The notes under the pieces are model-generated. The model saw only the letters and a program-made list of their open reading frames with translations, made no database searches and was not told the DNA's origin. Shown here one piece after another: positions 1 through 8,046 of a stretch of 24,383 nucleotides of DNA (position 1 is its first letter; each line of letters begins with the position of its first letter). Source of the DNA: Lachnospiraceae bacterium. Its GTDB lineage: Bacteria; Bacillota; Clostridia; Lachnospirales; Lachnospiraceae. Made by a program: the position numbers and the translations under genes. The stretch covers positions 1,776-26,158 of the forward strand of contig RYVZ01000039.1 in assembly GCA_003979345.1 (NCBI GenBank), read 5' to 3'.

Positions 1-1
1 G

Positions 2-1897
2 GAAACCGTGAAACAGGCGCTTGTCCGGGAGTTCTCAGACCTTCCCGAGGAAGAGATCCAGGCGGCGGTGGATCTGGCGTGGGCCGAACAGGATGCCGCC
101 AGGGAGGATATCCGAAAGAAAGGGGAAGAAGTCCTTGGATGGATAGAAGAACATCAGACGCGGGGAATCGTTCTCGCGGGACGCCCCTATCACATTGACC
201 CGGAGATCAACCACGGTATTCCGGAGCTGATCACCTCCTATGACATTGCCGTTTTGACAGAAGATTCCATTTCCCATTTGGCAAAGCCGGAGCGTCCGCT
301 TATCGTATCGGACCAGTGGATGTATCATTCCCGTCTGTATGCGGCGGCAAGCTATGTCAAAGCTGTTGATAATTTAGACCTGATTCAGCTCAACTCGTTC
401 GGCTGCGGCTTAGACGCCGTGACAACGGATCAGGTCAATGATATTCTTTCCGGTTCCGGTAAGATTTATACCTGCCTGAAGATCGACGAGGTCAACAATC
501 TCGGCGCGGCAAGAATCCGGATCCGCTCGCTGCTCTCTGCGATCCGTGTCAGAGAGTCGAAACATCAGAAACGCGAAATCCATTCTTCCGCCATGAATCG
601 TGTTCTTTTTACGGAAGAAATGCGAAAAGATTACACGATTCTGTGCCCGCAGATGTCGCCGATCCATTTCGGATTATTACAGGCCGCATTCAGACAATGC
701 GGTTACCATTTGGAAGTAATGGACAACGACGGGAAACAGGCCGTCAACGTCGGCTTAAAATATGTCAATAACGATGCCTGCTATCCGTCCCTGATGGTCG
801 TCGGTCAGATCATGTCCGCGGTTCTTTCGGGAAAATATGATACGCACAAGCTTGCATTCGTGATGTCCCAGACCGGGGGCGGCTGCCGCGCGACCAACTA
901 TATCGGCTTTATCCGGCGCGCACTTGCCAAAGCAGGTTACAGCTATATTCCGGTCATCTCCATCAATCTCTCAAAACTGGAGAGCAATCCGGGATTTAAG
1001 ATCAATGCAGAAATGCTGATGCGTGCAGTCTATGCCGTCACGCTCGGCGATCTGTTCATGCGCTGCGTCTACCGGATGCGCCCCTACGAGGCCACGCCCG
1101 GTTCCGTCGATGCGCTGCACCGCGAATGGGAAGCGCGCTGTGAAAAACTGATCACGGCAAAGCACATTTCCTACCGTAAGTTTAAGAACATGTGCCGCGA
1201 GATCGTTCACGATTTCGACAATATTCCGATTACCGATGTGAAAAAACCCCGTGTCGGCGTCGTCGGCGAGATTCTCGTCAAATTTATGCCTGCCGCCAAT
1301 AATCACCTTGTGGAACTGTTGGAGGCCGAGGGCGCCGAAGCCGTCGTTCCCGATCTGATGGATTTTATGCTCTACTGCTTCTATAATCAGATCTATAAGT
1401 CGGAGAACCTCGGTACCAGTAAGCGTTCCGCTAAGCTTGCGAAGCTCGGCATCTGGGCGATCCAGCACTTTAGGGGAACCGCGGCGAAAGCGCTTTCGGA
1501 CAGTAAACATTTTTCACCGCCCGCCAATATTTACGATACGGTAAAAAATGCACAGACCATTGTTTCGATCGGCAATCAGACCGGGGAAGGTTGGTTCCTG
1601 ACCGGAGAAATGTTAGAGTTGATCCACGACAACACGCCGAATATCGTCTGCACGCAGCCGTTTGCCTGCCTGCCGAACCATGTTGTCGGCAAGGGAGTGA
1701 TCAAAGAAATCCGGCGCCGGTATCCCGAATCGAATATTGTTGCGATCGACTATGATCCGGGCGCCAGTGAAGTCAATCAGTTAAACCGGATCAAACTGAT
1801 GCTCTCAACGGCACAGAAGAATCTGACAAAAAACGCCTTAGAAAAGGCTGCACCAGAAGTTTCTGCCGATTCCGAAACAAAGCAGGAAGTTTCCTGA
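2..1897 (+). CDS. acyl-CoA dehydratase activase-related protein, C-terminal part (5' truncated by contig end)
   Basis: The frame is open from the first bases of the window, so this is the last ~630 residues of a longer protein. A GTG lies at position 8 but has no ribosome binding site before it. The sequence matches the C-terminal half of the large clostridial fusion proteins that join a BadF/HgdC-type ATPase activator to a 2-hydroxyglutaryl-CoA dehydratase-like (HgdA/B, DUF2229) region. Visible signatures are FGCGLDAVTTDQ, CYPSLMVVGQ, TGGGCRATNY and CTQPFACLPNHV; their cysteines probably hold a 4Fe-4S cluster. Family members of ~1400 aa are linked to ATP-driven reductive activation of radical acyl-CoA dehydratases, but the substrate of this large form is not known to me. 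It ends in a charged tail and is followed by a terminator. The family call is firm; the exact function is not. Confidence 0.88.
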   Translation, partial: ETVKQALVREFSDLPEEEIQAAVDLAWAEQDAAREDIRKKGEEVLGWIEEHQTRGIVLAGRPYHIDPEINHGIPELITSYDIAVLTEDSISHLAKPERPLIVSDQWMYHSRLYAAASYVKAVDNLDLIQLNSFGCGLDAVTTDQVNDILSGSGKIYTCLKIDEVNNLGAARIRIRSLLSAIRVRESKHQKREIHSSAMNRVLFTEEMRKDYTILCPQMSPIHFGLLQAAFRQCGYHLEVMDNDGKQAVNVGLKYVNNDACYPSLMVVGQIMSAVLSGKYDTHKLAFVMSQTGGGCRATNYIGFIRRALAKAGYSYIPVISINLSKLESNPGFKINAEMLMRAVYAVTLGDLFMRCVYRMRPYEATPGSVDALHREWEARCEKLITAKHISYRKFKNMCREIVHDFDNIPITDVKKPRVGVVGEILVKFMPAANNHLVELLEAEGAEAVVPDLMDFMLYCFYNQIYKSENLGTSKRSAKLAKLGIWAIQHFRGTAAKALSDSKHFSPPANIYDTVKNAQTIVSIGNQTGEGWFLTGEMLELIHDNTPNIVCTQPFACLPNHVVGKGVIKEIRRRYPESNIVAIDYDPGASEVNQLNRIKLMLSTAQKNLTKNALEKAAPEVSADSETKQEVS

Positions 1898-1940
1898 CAG
1901 ATCATACGGGTAAAACTTTCTCTGCATGGAGTTGCATATA

Positions 1941-1981
1941 AAAAGGGAAGCGCTTCTATAAGATAAAGCGCCTCCCTTTTT
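1941..1981. terminator. bidirectional Rho-independent terminator
   Basis: A 15-bp stem pairs 1941-1955 with 1966-1980 around a 10-nt loop. It has one A.C mismatch when read on the + strand, which becomes a G.U pair on the - strand. A T-run follows the stem in both directions. It sits between the convergent activase-related gene and the MATE gene and probably ends both transcripts. Confidence 0.85.
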
Positions 1982-2012
1982 ATACAATATCTGTATGCAG
2001 CACTGTCTGCAT

Positions 2013-3386
2013 TCAGCCGCATAAACCGCTTTCCTGCGGCTGTTCTTCCTCTTTTTGTTCTTTCTCCCGAATAAACCCTTTCGTCTTCCACCTGCCCGAC
2101 TGCCAGCGCAGAAACATACAGACCGCGCGTACGCATTCGTCGCTTGCTAGTCCGATATAGGCTCCCACCGCCAGAAGATTCAGCCGAATCCCGAAAAACC
2201 ATGTTCCTCCTACCATACACAGATAAGTAAATACGACTGCGACGATCGTGGTATAGAGCGCATCCCCGCTTGTCTTTAACGCCTGCCCGAAAACAAGATT
2301 GCTTACACGCCCCACTTCAAGAATAATGTCGATCGCCAAAAGCTTTCCCACCAATGCGATCATGGCGGCATCCTCCGTAAACAGCCGGAGCAGCAGTTTC
2401 GCGCTTAGCGCAAAAAGGGTTTCCAATCCCGCTGCAATGCAGATCCCGATCACGGCCGCCTTTTTCGTTCCCTTGTCGCAGGCTTCATAATCCTTACGTC
2501 CAATCCGCCATCCGGTCATGATCGCGTTTGCCTGCGCAAGCGCCGCGCCCGCACAATAGGCAAAATTCGTGATCTGCGCCGTATATGCCCTCGCCGTCAC
2601 GTTCATCCCGGCTTCATCCATCTGATTTAAGAATCGGACGGTCAGTGTCATCGCCACATTATAAAACGCGGTCTCCATCGCGGAAGGCAGCCCGACTTTA
2701 ATGATCTGCGCCAATACCTCCCGGTTTTTAAGCCGTTCCGGATCTTCCCCCGCCCTGATCAGTTTTTTGGAAACGATCATGACAATGATGAGATTGAGCG
2801 CTTTTGACAAAACCGTAGCGGCAGCAACACCCGCCACACCTGCATGAAATCCAAACAGGAAAATCGCATTGAGTGCAAGATTCGCAATATTGGCGGTCAC
2901 CGTGGCGATCAAAGGCGGTTTTGTATGACCGAACGCCCTTAAGTAACTTGAAAAAACCGGGATCAGCGCATTTAAGAAACAGGCGCCGCCCACGATCCGC
3001 AGATAGGTTTTGGCATATTCCATAAGTACCGGCGCCACTCCTACCAGTTTCAGGACATGCCCTGAGAAGAAAAATAAGAACAGGGAAAGAACCGCGCCGA
3101 TTCCCAGATTGAACACCGCGCCAAGCCGTCTTGCCTGGTAAGCCACGCCGACTCTTTTTGCTCCTATGTATTGTGTCATAACGGCGATCATACCTGTTGA
3201 CACAATATGAAACATGATGATAAAAATGCCGATATAAGTATTCGCCGTGCCGACTGCTCCGACCGCGTTGTCCCCCACTGTTGAAAGCATGATCGTATCA
3301 ACCATTCCCGCCAGCATATAGCACAGTGTTTCTAACGCGATCGGTACGGATAATTTTGCAAATGATTTCATAACAGGATGCGTCAC
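2013..3386 (-). CDS. MATE family efflux transporter
   Basis: 457 aa, with about 12 hydrophobic segments in two similar halves and the typical MATE opening: a short THPVMKSF stretch, then LSVPIALE and an MVDTIMLS segment. Members of this inner-membrane family export cationic drugs or metabolites in exchange for Na+ or H+; the substrate here cannot be read from sequence. The C-terminus is a charged Glu/Gln/Lys tail. I keep the GTG start at 3386 because the T-x-P-V residues before the first helix are family-like; an ATG at 3371 would lose them. Neither start has a good Shine-Dalgarno sequence, so initiation may be weak. The gene has its own promoter with an overlapping palindrome, suggesting repression relieved by an inducer. 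The convergent terminator isolates it downstream. Confidence 0.9.
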   Translation of the reverse strand: MTHPVMKSFAKLSVPIALETLCYMLAGMVDTIMLSTVGDNAVGAVGTANTYIGIFIIMFHIVSTGMIAVMTQYIGAKRVGVAYQARRLGAVFNLGIGAVLSLFLFFFSGHVLKLVGVAPVLMEYAKTYLRIVGGACFLNALIPVFSSYLRAFGHTKPPLIATVTANIANLALNAIFLFGFHAGVAGVAAATVLSKALNLIIVMIVSKKLIRAGEDPERLKNREVLAQIIKVGLPSAMETAFYNVAMTLTVRFLNQMDEAGMNVTARAYTAQITNFAYCAGAALAQANAIMTGWRIGRKDYEACDKGTKKAAVIGICIAAGLETLFALSAKLLLRLFTEDAAMIALVGKLLAIDIILEVGRVSNLVFGQALKTSGDALYTTIVAVVFTYLCMVGGTWFFGIRLNLLAVGAYIGLASDECVRAVCMFLRWQSGRWKTKGFIREKEQKEEEQPQESGLCG

Positions 3387-3421
3387 CGTCTTTCTAACTG
3401 TTTGTATTCAGATAATCTTTG

Positions 3422-3450
3422 ATTTTATAATGAAAACCTTGGATTTTCAA
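3422..3450 (-). promoter_or_regulatory. probable sigma-A promoter of the MATE gene
   Basis: On the - strand a TTGAAA -35 box (3450-3445) is followed by a 17-bp spacer and a TAAAAT -10 box (3427-3422). Predicted transcription starts near 3415, giving a 5' leader of about 30 nt. The -35 box lies inside the palindrome at 3446-3474. Confidence 0.55.
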
Positions 3451-3474
3451 ATGAAATCAATGATTTCATTTGAA
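3446..3474. promoter_or_regulatory. 29-bp palindrome, probable operator over the MATE promoter
   Basis: TTCAAATGAAATCA (3446-3459) and its exact reverse complement (3461-3474) flank one central base. The stem is AT-rich and no T-run follows it on the - strand (GAAAATCC instead), so it is a poor terminator for the amylase gene upstream. It covers the -35 box of the MATE promoter, the classic place for a dimeric TetR- or MarR-type repressor. No such regulator is encoded in the window. Confidence 0.55.
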
Positions 3475-3505
3475 CCCTGACCGTATTCTAAGGAAACCGG
3501 CACCG

Positions 3506-5224
3506 TCATTCCACCAGCACAGCCGCCTCATAATCCCCCAGACTGCCCGAAAAGCACTGACCGTCCAAAAGATTCTTCAATCCTTTCCGTTCGGGAACCT
3601 CTGCCGTTTTGTTCCGTCCATTGAACAATAACCAGATACTCTGACCGTCCATCTGTCTTTTGATCCCGATCACGCCTTTCTCGTCAAGCGCAAATTGCTC
3701 CGTAACCGTTCCTTTTGTCAGCACGGGGTATTCATGACGGAGCCGGATCAACGTCTGGTAAAACAAAAGCATATCTTTGTTCTGCCTGTTTTCATCCCAA
3801 AGCATGCCGCGCCTGCAGTCGGGGTCGTGCCCGCCCTCCAAGGCAGTCTCGTCGCCGTAATAAATCATTGGCATCCCGGGTAAAAGAAGCAGCAATGCCG
3901 CCGCCAGCATCTGCTTTTTTAATTGATACTGCGCGCTGTGCAGAAACCGTTCGGTATCATGACTGTCGATCAGATTCCAAAGATATCCTTCCAGCTTCCG
4001 GTGCAGATTCCCCTTTAGGAATCCCATTCTTGCCAAAAAGCCGGAAGCATTCAGCGTTTCCGCTGCTACAAAATCCAATACAGCCTGATAAAACGGATAG
4101 TTCATGACGCTGTCCCACTCGTCACCTTCCAGAAAATCCCCCGCAAAATGCCAAATCTCTCCGACGATCAGAGCATCTTTTTTGACAGACTTGATCTCCT
4201 TTCGAAACCGCTTCCAAAACACATGGTCGATCTCATCTCCGACATCCAGGCGCCACCCGTCGATATCACACTCTCTGATCCAGTAAGAAGCCACGTCGAT
4301 CACAAAATCCGCCGTCTCCTTATTTTGCAGGTTCAGCTTCGGCATATAACCGGCATAGGCAAATGTCTTATAACTTGGCTTTTTTCCCCACTCCATCACA
4401 AGCGGAAACTCTTTGATGTAATACCAGTCCAGATACGCCGACTGTTCTTTTTTTTCCATAATATCCCGGAATGCAAAAAAGTGAATGGATGTGTGGTTAA
4501 ATACACCGTCCAGAATCACATACATGCCGCGTTCATGTGCTTTTTTCACAAGCTCTTTTAAGTCTTCTTTGTCGCCAAATGAAGGATCAACCTTATAATA
4601 ATCGTCAATATTGTATTTGTGGCTGGAATCCGACTGAAAGATCGGCGTCATATAAAGAATATCCACGCCAAGCTCTTTGATATAATCTAAACGGTTGATG
4701 ATTCCGCGCAGGGAACCTTTTAAGTCCGCTTTATGATCGATCGGCGCCTGATACCAGACTTCCTCCGGCACTTCTTTATCCGTGGCAAAACGGGACGGAA
4801 AGATCTGATAAACCACTTTATTCTCCGCCCATTCAGGCAGTTCGAAAAGTTCTTCTTCCCTGAGTGTCTGCGGACAGTCGAACATCCGCTCGATATCGGT
4901 GATGCATTCGTCAAAAAATTCATGATTGCCATAATAGGTAATATTTCCGTAAATATCTTCGATTTCAAAAAAGTACCGGAGGCAGACCACGTCTATTTCG
5001 ATAACCGTTTCGTAATAATCACGCAGATCATCGCTGCCGGCTTTTTCCATGACGTACTCGCGCCTTGTATCGATCATCTTGAGCGGAAGATATTTATCCC
5101 GCACATGAAGGATCACATTTTCCGCATCGTTCCTTTTGGTCTCAAGACGGATAAGAAAACGTCCTTTTCCCATAGCATAGCAATACCTCTTATCCGCAAA
5201 ATGTCTGATCGCCGCATATTCCAT
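3506..5224 (-). CDS. GH13 alpha-glucosidic hydrolase, neopullulanase/maltogenic amylase type
   Basis: 572 aa from the ATG at 5224. An N-terminal beta-rich domain resembling CBM34 (residues ~1-125) precedes a GH13 (beta/alpha)8 barrel and a short C-terminal beta domain. All four GH13 regions are visible: DGVFNH; GWRLDVGDE with nucleophile Asp327; VGEIWH with acid/base Glu356; and LIDSHDTERF with Asp423. The DVGDE form and N-terminal domain point to the cyclomaltodextrinase/neopullulanase/maltogenic amylase group (GH13_20), which cuts maltodextrins and pullulan. There is no signal peptide, so it is probably cytoplasmic and acts on imported maltodextrin. A GTG at 5233 is possible, but the GGAAGGAG ribosome binding site is only 2 nt from it and 11 nt from this ATG. 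It is divergent from the AraC-type regulator, which may control it. Confidence 0.9.
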   Translation of the reverse strand: MEYAAIRHFADKRYCYAMGKGRFLIRLETKRNDAENVILHVRDKYLPLKMIDTRREYVMEKAGSDDLRDYYETVIEIDVVCLRYFFEIEDIYGNITYYGNHEFFDECITDIERMFDCPQTLREEELFELPEWAENKVVYQIFPSRFATDKEVPEEVWYQAPIDHKADLKGSLRGIINRLDYIKELGVDILYMTPIFQSDSSHKYNIDDYYKVDPSFGDKEDLKELVKKAHERGMYVILDGVFNHTSIHFFAFRDIMEKKEQSAYLDWYYIKEFPLVMEWGKKPSYKTFAYAGYMPKLNLQNKETADFVIDVASYWIRECDIDGWRLDVGDEIDHVFWKRFRKEIKSVKKDALIVGEIWHFAGDFLEGDEWDSVMNYPFYQAVLDFVAAETLNASGFLARMGFLKGNLHRKLEGYLWNLIDSHDTERFLHSAQYQLKKQMLAAALLLLLPGMPMIYYGDETALEGGHDPDCRRGMLWDENRQNKDMLLFYQTLIRLRHEYPVLTKGTVTEQFALDEKGVIGIKRQMDGQSIWLLFNGRNKTAEVPERKGLKNLLDGQCFSGSLGDYEAAVLVE

Positions 5225-5345
5225 ATCAGTCACCGCTCCTTCCTGAACCTTCTTTTGCCATTTTTACTTTTTTGTTTCCTTCTTTTGCTGTTGCTCTATC
5301 TTGCTATTGCTCTTCTTATTTGTTACGCTTCTTATGTTATTTTTC
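5225..5345. other. intergenic stretch: amylase leader and possible 11-codon upstream reading frame
   Basis: This is the part of the 360-bp amylase/AraC intergenic region nearest the amylase. On the - strand it is very purine-rich and looks like decayed copies of the adjacent 14-bp repeat. It contains the amylase Shine-Dalgarno sequence and an 11-codon frame (ATG at 5261, TGA at 5228-5226) that stops one base before the amylase ATG. That frame has no convincing ribosome binding site. I could not identify a convincing -strand promoter. Confidence 0.4.
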
Positions 5346-5443
5346 TTCTTTCGCTTCTCTTCATTTGCTTTTCTTCTTTCGCTTTTCTTCTTTTGCTTCT
5401 CTTCTTTCGCTTTCCTTCTTTCGCTTTCCTTCTTTCGCTTTCC
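5346..5443. repeat. 14-bp tandem repeat, seven units
   Basis: Seven head-to-tail 14-bp units with consensus TTCTTTCGCTTTCC on the + strand. The last three (5402-5415, 5416-5429, 5430-5443) are identical; the first four (from 5346, 5360, 5374 and 5388) carry a few substitutions. One strand is almost pure pyrimidine. The array ends 4 bp before the -35 box of the AraC-gene promoter and, read the other way, would lie in the amylase leader. Fourteen is not a multiple of three, so a coding role is unlikely. Identical copies at one end and degenerate ones at the other suggest recent copy-number change by slippage. Confidence 0.85.
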
Positions 5444-5447
5444 TTAC

Positions 5448-5476
5448 TTGCATTGTACTATGGCATTTGCTATAAT
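5448..5476 (+). promoter_or_regulatory. strong promoter of the AraC-family gene
   Basis: TTGCAT (5448-5453), a 17-bp spacer and a perfect TATAAT (5471-5476) preceded by an extended TGC element. Transcription should start near 5483, leaving a leader of about 100 nt before the AraC-type gene. The 14-bp repeat array sits immediately upstream, where UP elements or activator sites lie. Confidence 0.7.
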
Positions 5477-5586
5477 TCTTGGATAATATTCTTTTATTTT
5501 TAACACAATCCTCTTTTTTACAGGCAAAAAAGTCTATGAATGCAGTAATCTTAAATACATTCACCTTAGCTTAGGAGCATGAACGA

Positions 5587-6471
5587 ATGGAACAATCCCC
5601 TTTACATGAAACCAAAATCCACGGTATCCCCAGTTTTCCATACAGTGTTTATCACGGAAATATCCCGGAGTGGTTCCTTTCCTTCCCGTTGCACTGGCAC
5701 GACCATTTCGAACTGATCTACTGCGCCGTAGGACAGATTCAGGTCACATTGTGGGGCACGGCATACGTTCTGCGCGCCGACGATCTGATCGTGATCCTGC
5801 CGCATGCCGTTCATTCCATTGAACAGTATGGCACCGGCGCCGGGGAATATTATAATATCATGTTTCATCCGTCGCTGTTTCAGGGTTCCGAAAGCGATCC
5901 CTGTTTTGAAAAATATGTTCTTCCTTTTTTGAACAGTGAAAAGAGCATGGACTGCTTTCAGCCCAAAGGCTCTCCGTTTCACCAAACCGTGATGCCCTGC
6001 ATCCGTTTTCTGATTGAGCACCGCAAGGACAGCTATTCGAACAAAGAACTTTTGATCAAATCCAACTTATTCTTTTTACTGCACTCCATCAATCAATGCA
6101 GCGCCGATACCGCCGACGCCGACCATTCCGTGCATCTGTCCTACAGCCGCTTAAAAAACGTGCTTTACCATGTGCAGAAGTCTTATGACCACAACATTTC
6201 CATACAGGATGCCGCCGCACAATGCGGCTTCTCGGAAAGTCATTTTATGAAATTGTTTAAGGAACTGACCGGCATGAGCTTCAACGCATATCTGGTAGAT
6301 TACCGGTTGGATCTGGCGGCAAAGCAATTGTCAGAAACAGATTTGAAAGTCATTGATATTGCAGAGAACTGCGGGTTTCACAACCATTCTTATTTCACAC
6401 GGGCTTTTCATAAAAAATACAGGAAAACACCGCGCGCATATAGAAAGGCTGCGCGGTCCGGAACTCATTAG
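5587..6471 (+). CDS. AraC family transcriptional regulator with N-terminal cupin
   Basis: 294 aa. The N-terminal ~110 residues form a cupin-like sensor (PLHWHDHFELIYC, then DDLIVILPHAVHSIE), the usual ligand pocket of sugar-responsive AraC/MelR/RhaS-type proteins. The last ~100 residues are the AraC DNA-binding domain with two helix-turn-helix units: ISIQDAAAQCGFSESHFMKLFKE, split here as two parts around CGF, and VIDIAENCGFHNHSYFTRAF. AGGAG at 5573-5577 lies 9 nt before the ATG. It is transcribed divergently from the GH13 gene under a strong promoter and converges on the TIM-barrel gene. Its targets are probably the amylase or the carbohydrate genes nearby; that is inference from position. 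Confidence 0.92.
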   Translation: MEQSPLHETKIHGIPSFPYSVYHGNIPEWFLSFPLHWHDHFELIYCAVGQIQVTLWGTAYVLRADDLIVILPHAVHSIEQYGTGAGEYYNIMFHPSLFQGSESDPCFEKYVLPFLNSEKSMDCFQPKGSPFHQTVMPCIRFLIEHRKDSYSNKELLIKSNLFFLLHSINQCSADTADADHSVHLSYSRLKNVLYHVQKSYDHNISIQDAAAQCGFSESHFMKLFKELTGMSFNAYLVDYRLDLAAKQLSETDLKVIDIAENCGFHNHSYFTRAFHKKYRKTPRAYRKAARSGTH

Positions 6472-6487
6472 CTCCGACCTCGCAGCC
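6447..6487 (-). terminator. hairpin terminator for the isomerase operon, inside the end of the AraC gene
   Basis: GGCTGCG (6447-6453) pairs with CGCAGCC (6481-6487), and GGTC/GACC plus GGA/TCC extend the stem with one mismatch and a bulge. On the - strand the stem is followed by TTTCTAT, a weak U-tract; on the + strand no T-run follows. The hairpin spans the AraC stop codon, so the two convergent genes share it. Confidence 0.5.
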
Positions 6488-6501
6488 ACTTGTCATGTAT
6501 C

Positions 6502-7374
6502 TCATTCGTTTTCTATCTGCGTTACCATTTCCCGTAAATATTTTAACGCCTTCTCCTGCCCTTCCAGTTCCCTCTCATTGCAATAGACCGGATCGTGATA
6601 GCCCTCGATCGCGATATCCCTCTGATATCCTCCGCGCTTTAACAGTACTACTATTTTTCTCCAATCCGTATCTCCCATTCCCGGAAACCGGTGCTCACAA
6701 TAATGCGAACCAAACCAAATACCATATGTTCTGACTGCATCCCAATCGACAGAAGCATCCTTCCCATGAACATGAAATATTTTCGGCAGCCATATGTTCA
6801 ACTGCGCGATCGGATCGATCAATTGTTCCACCTGATGACTTGGTTCCCACTCTAAGCCTAAATGACTGCTCGGCACCTCAGCAAACATCATTTCCCACGC
6901 CCGCGGACTAAAACCGATATTGCAGGTTGCGCTATACCAATGCCCATACATATGCGCATTCTCAATCCCGATCCTGACATCATATGCTTCTGCAATCTCT
7001 GTCAACTCAGAGAAATGTTTTCGAAACACAGGCATCGCGTCTTCCACGCTTTTTCCCGGAATCGCTCCGGCAAAAGTACCTACGAAATCAGTTCCAAGAT
7101 CGTGTGCTTTTTTGATACAATATACCAGTTCCTGCCGTGCGCTCTCTTTTATCAATGGATTACAATATAGTCCGATTCCGGAAATGGTAACGTCCGAATC
7201 CCCGATGATCTCCCATATCTTCGGTTTCAGCATGTCAAAATCCGTTTCCAAAATCGAGTCGTTATAATATAATTCTACGGTGTCAAATCCCATGGAAACG
7301 GCATTTCTCAGGTCTTGCAGCAAGTGTGTACCTCTGATGCAGGTTCCTATCTTTATTTTCGTTTTCTCTTCCAT
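6502..7374 (-). CDS. sugar phosphate isomerase/epimerase family protein (xylose isomerase-like TIM barrel)
   Basis: 290 aa from the ATG at 7374. The frame stays open further upstream but there it overlaps the flavoprotein gene, and that extension is Arg/Cys-rich and not family-like. The protein begins with a beta strand (KIKIGTCIRG), and shows the AP-endonuclease-2/IolE-type fold: VELYYND, GIENAHMYGHWYS, GLEWEPSH, KIFHVHGKDA and IEGYHDP, whose Glu and His residues would bind a divalent metal. Members isomerise or epimerise sugars, keto-inosose or sugar acids; the substrate here is unknown. It starts 29 bp after the flavoprotein gene, with only a weak purine-rich stretch as ribosome binding site, and is the last gene of the GH5 operon. 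Confidence 0.85.
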   Translation of the reverse strand: MEEKTKIKIGTCIRGTHLLQDLRNAVSMGFDTVELYYNDSILETDFDMLKPKIWEIIGDSDVTISGIGLYCNPLIKESARQELVYCIKKAHDLGTDFVGTFAGAIPGKSVEDAMPVFRKHFSELTEIAEAYDVRIGIENAHMYGHWYSATCNIGFSPRAWEMMFAEVPSSHLGLEWEPSHQVEQLIDPIAQLNIWLPKIFHVHGKDASVDWDAVRTYGIWFGSHYCEHRFPGMGDTDWRKIVVLLKRGGYQRDIAIEGYHDPVYCNERELEGQEKALKYLREMVTQIENE

Positions 7375-7403
7375 AAGTGCCCCGAAAATTTCCTCTATAC
7401 AAC

Positions 7404-8021
7404 TTACCGCACAAAATTCGTGCTGACACGCGGCTCCTTTTCGGGAAGTCCGTATTTCTCTTTCCCCAATGCAATGCTTTTCATCAAAAAGCTCATGTTC
7501 GCCGCAAGCGTACGCATCATCTGCATGCCTTCCGCATCCTGCCGTGCCTCGTCCGCGTTGTTTCCGTGGATGCCGTTCCAATACTGCCCCGATGCGACCG
7601 GCATGCCGCAGATCGTAAAATATTTATTCAGCTCGTCAAAGGTCGCCGTCAGACCGCCCCGTCTTGCCGACGCCACGGCTGCACCGACCTTCATGGTCTT
7701 GTCAAAATGCGTGCTGTAAAACAAGCGGTCAAGAAACGCGATCAGCGTGGCGTTCGCCGATGCATAATACACCGGACTGCCTATCACGAGCCCGTCGCAT
7801 GCTTCAAATTTCGGCGCGATCGCATTGACCGCATCATCAAATACACATTGCCCTTTATTCTTGCATGTGTTACATGCTATACAGCCTCGAATATCCTGAT
7901 TGCCGATATGGATCAGCTCAGTCTCTATTCCCTCTTTTTGAAAAATCTGCTCCATCTCATGAAGCGCCGTATAGGTGCTTCCCGCCTTATGCGGGCTTCC
8001 GTTGATCAAAAGTACATTCAT
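7404..8021 (-). CDS. Fe-S flavoprotein / NADPH-dependent FMN reductase family protein
   Basis: 205 aa from the ATG at 8021, which has AAGGAG 7 nt upstream; an ATG at 8024 lies 4 nt from it. The start reads MNVLLINGSPHKAGST, the FMN phosphate-binding loop of flavodoxin-like proteins. CIACNTCKNKGQC follows near residue 48, the compact cysteine motif of archaeal and clostridial iron-sulfur flavoproteins, which bind FMN and a 4Fe-4S cluster. GSPVYYASANATLIAFLDR completes the flavin site. It probably transfers electrons in the cytoplasm; donor and acceptor are unknown. It begins 25 bp after the GH5 gene and ends 29 bp before the isomerase gene, so the three are likely one transcript. Confidence 0.85.
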   Translation of the reverse strand: MNVLLINGSPHKAGSTYTALHEMEQIFQKEGIETELIHIGNQDIRGCIACNTCKNKGQCVFDDAVNAIAPKFEACDGLVIGSPVYYASANATLIAFLDRLFYSTHFDKTMKVGAAVASARRGGLTATFDELNKYFTICGMPVASGQYWNGIHGNNADEARQDAEGMQMMRTLAANMSFLMKSIALGKEKYGLPEKEPRVSTNFVR

Positions 8022-8046
8022 CATTATTCTCCTTTGCGCGCTTCCT

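Noticed and set aside
1994..2011. Short inverted repeat ATGCAG/CTGCAT near the MATE stop
   Set aside because: Six-base arms with no T-run, next to a much better terminator; likely chance.
5346..5443. CRISPR array
   Set aside because: Units are only 14 bp, contiguous and without spacers; no cas genes. The same applies to the 18-bp units at 20760-20867.
4733..5503. Long + strand reading frame opposite the amylase gene (256 codons)
   Set aside because: Antisense shadow of a clear GH13 gene; its end is Phe/Leu/Ser low complexity encoded by the pyrimidine repeat. Similar shadows at 18351-19151 (opposite ligA), 13125-13736 (opposite the GTPase) and 8422-9066 (opposite GH5) were dropped for the same reason.
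7375..7581. 69-residue N-terminal extension of the TIM-barrel gene
   Set aside because: It overlaps the flavoprotein gene in another frame and has Arg/Cys-rich composition; the family start fits the ATG at 7374.
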